This document shows positions 6,706 to 7,407 of a stretch of DNA of 7,407 bases, one piece after another (position 1 is the stretch's first letter; each line of letters begins with the position of its first letter). The position numbers and the translations under genes were made by a program. This DNA comes from Treponema sp. (lineage in GTDB: Bacteria > Spirochaetota > Spirochaetia > Treponematales > Breznakiellaceae). The stretch covers positions 1 through 7,407 of the forward strand of contig WQWD01000119.1 of assembly GCA_009785545.1 (NCBI GenBank), in the 5' to 3' direction. Below the pieces are notes generated by a model. It worked only from the letters and a program-made list of their open reading frames with translations. It searched no databases and had not been told where the DNA came from.

Positions 6706-6738
6706 AGTGTCAGACATAAAGTTGTGGTGACTGACACT
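6706..6738. repeat. AGTGTCAG/CTGACACT inverted repeat
   Basis: Perfect 8-bp arms at 6706-6713 and 6731-6738 enclose 17 bases. The right arm is part of GTGACTGACACT (6727-6738), which matches AGTGCCAGTCAC at 1171-1182 in inverse orientation at 11 of 12 positions. It lies downstream of the minus-strand surface-protein gene and could contribute to 3'-end formation, but it lacks a good T-tract. Confidence 0.5.
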
Positions 6739-6776
6739 GGGCGTGACCTTGCGGCGGCAATAAAATAGTTAAATAG

Positions 6777-7407
6777 TTAAAGTGTTAAAAAGCCCGAACT
6801 GCGCGCACGGCACTGAAGCCGTTCTTGGCGGGCGTCGTCCTGACTGCCACTAGCAAAAGACTGATCCCACGCGAGATGAGCGTCGAATTGCGAAGAAGAC
6901 CAATACCATGATGTTCCTAAATTGCCAACTAAAGCCCTGTTTTGAAAGAGCGCATTTAATTCATCCCTGCTTGGAAGAAACCAATCGTTTAAACCATTAT
7001 TACTGTAATTCCTGCACGCTAAAGCTGCAGGAGCTGTAACATCTACTGCCAGTATCAATGCTGTGTTTTGTCTGCCTGTGCCAATTGCTGTTCCTGTACC
7101 TGCAATATTAGGAGCGTTTTGCCAATCTGTTGTAGTTGACCATCGCAATGTAGTCTCCATGTTCGAAGGTGCCGCTTCAAGCCAGTGTGCTGTTTCTCCT
7201 GTGTCTGTCATAGTAAAACCGTTAGGATTGTGATAAAAGATTATACCTCCTCCGGGACCTGTGCTGCCTAAATGTCCTCGATTACTTACCGCAGCACTTG
7301 TTACACTGCCAGAATTATCAGAGCGGATTACAGTTACCGTAATGCTTGCGTCTCTATCAGCAGGCTGCAAAGTATATGAGTTAGTATCTGCCAGAGCTAT
7401 CGAACCG
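6777..7407 (-). CDS. Surface protein 3' end, Ig-like plus DUF1566, frameshifted
   Basis: The frame is open to the right edge, so the true start lies outside. The TTG at 7370 is internal, because coding-like sequence (ALADTNSYT) continues upstream of it. 209 residues are visible. Residues 1-about 40 look like the end of a bacterial Ig-like repeat (SYTLQPADRDASITVTV). The rest is a DUF1566-type C-terminal module: TGPGGGIIFYH (about 49-59), HWLEAAP, IGTGRQNT, NDWFLPSRDELNALF (about 140-154), SWYWSSSQ (about 166-173) and AWDQSF. Such modules end many predicted treponemal lipoproteins and surface proteins; their role is unknown. The family's usual ending AVRAVRAF is missing from this frame. It is present in another minus-strand frame at 6826-6785 as KNGFSAVRAVRAF followed by TAA. 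A one-base insertion near 6827-6828 explains this. The present product instead ends QERLQCRARSSGFLTL. Confidence 0.85.
   Translation of the reverse strand, partial: GSIALADTNSYTLQPADRDASITVTVIRSDNSGSVTSAAVSNRGHLGSTGPGGGIIFYHNPNGFTMTDTGETAHWLEAAPSNMETTLRWSTTTDWQNAPNIAGTGTAIGTGRQNTALILAVDVTAPAALACRNYSNNGLNDWFLPSRDELNALFQNRALVGNLGTSWYWSSSQFDAHLAWDQSFASGSQDDARQERLQCRARSSGFLTL

Noticed and set aside
6397..6707. Open frames on both strands across the inverted repeat (about 90-100 codons)
   Set aside because: They are produced by the palindrome, have biased Arg/Pro/Ser composition and no plausible initiation site. The DNA is better explained as a repeat.

Overview
This 7.4 kb window looks like chromosomal DNA of a host-associated spirochaete, most likely a Treponema-type organism of the gut or termite-gut kind. 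That assignment is inference. It rests on a Treponema-style lipoprotein, on a C-terminal Ig-like plus DUF1566 surface-protein module of the kind expanded in those genomes, and on dense dispersed hairpin repeats between genes. No rRNA, tRNA, CRISPR array or transposase is visible.

Layout, left to right. Positions 1-361 hold no convincing gene. They contain a good sigma70-type promoter (20-49), a perfect (CT)14 microsatellite (122-149) and three small hairpins (209-322) just ahead of a lipoprotein gene (362-1099, +). The lipoprotein has a 27-bp in-frame repeat encoding Cys-x-Cys motifs. A repeat-rich spacer follows (1171-1253). Next is a compact hicA-hicB toxin-antitoxin operon (1306-1915, +). 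Its promoter places the -10 box six bases before the hicA ATG, which suggests a leaderless toxin transcript. Three back-to-back hairpins (1931-2044) separate hicB from the convergent gene on the other strand.

Most of the window (2048-6373, -) is one gene of about 1441 codons. It encodes a fused acyl-CoA dehydratase activase-type protein with two complete ASKHA/BadF-type ATPase domains, a Cys cluster, a DUF2229 region and a C-terminal HgdB-like region. Upstream of it (6441-6776) is non-coding DNA with a 131-bp near-perfect inverted repeat, partial relatives of that repeat, and a good minus-strand promoter (6701-6673). The right edge holds the 3' end of a second surface-type gene (6777-7407, -). 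Its conserved C-terminal ending is displaced by a one-base frameshift.

The genes do not form one pathway. The activase is probably metabolic (radical or low-potential electron chemistry on CoA thioesters, or a related reduction). The two surface proteins are envelope components. hicAB is an accessory stability or defence module set among repeats. I see no clearly new multi-gene system. The best leads are the tandem activase fusion with a predicted intramolecular iron-sulfur bridge, the repeat family shared by two intergenic regions, the apparent leaderless hicA promoter with repeats over its -10, and the frameshifted DUF1566 gene.
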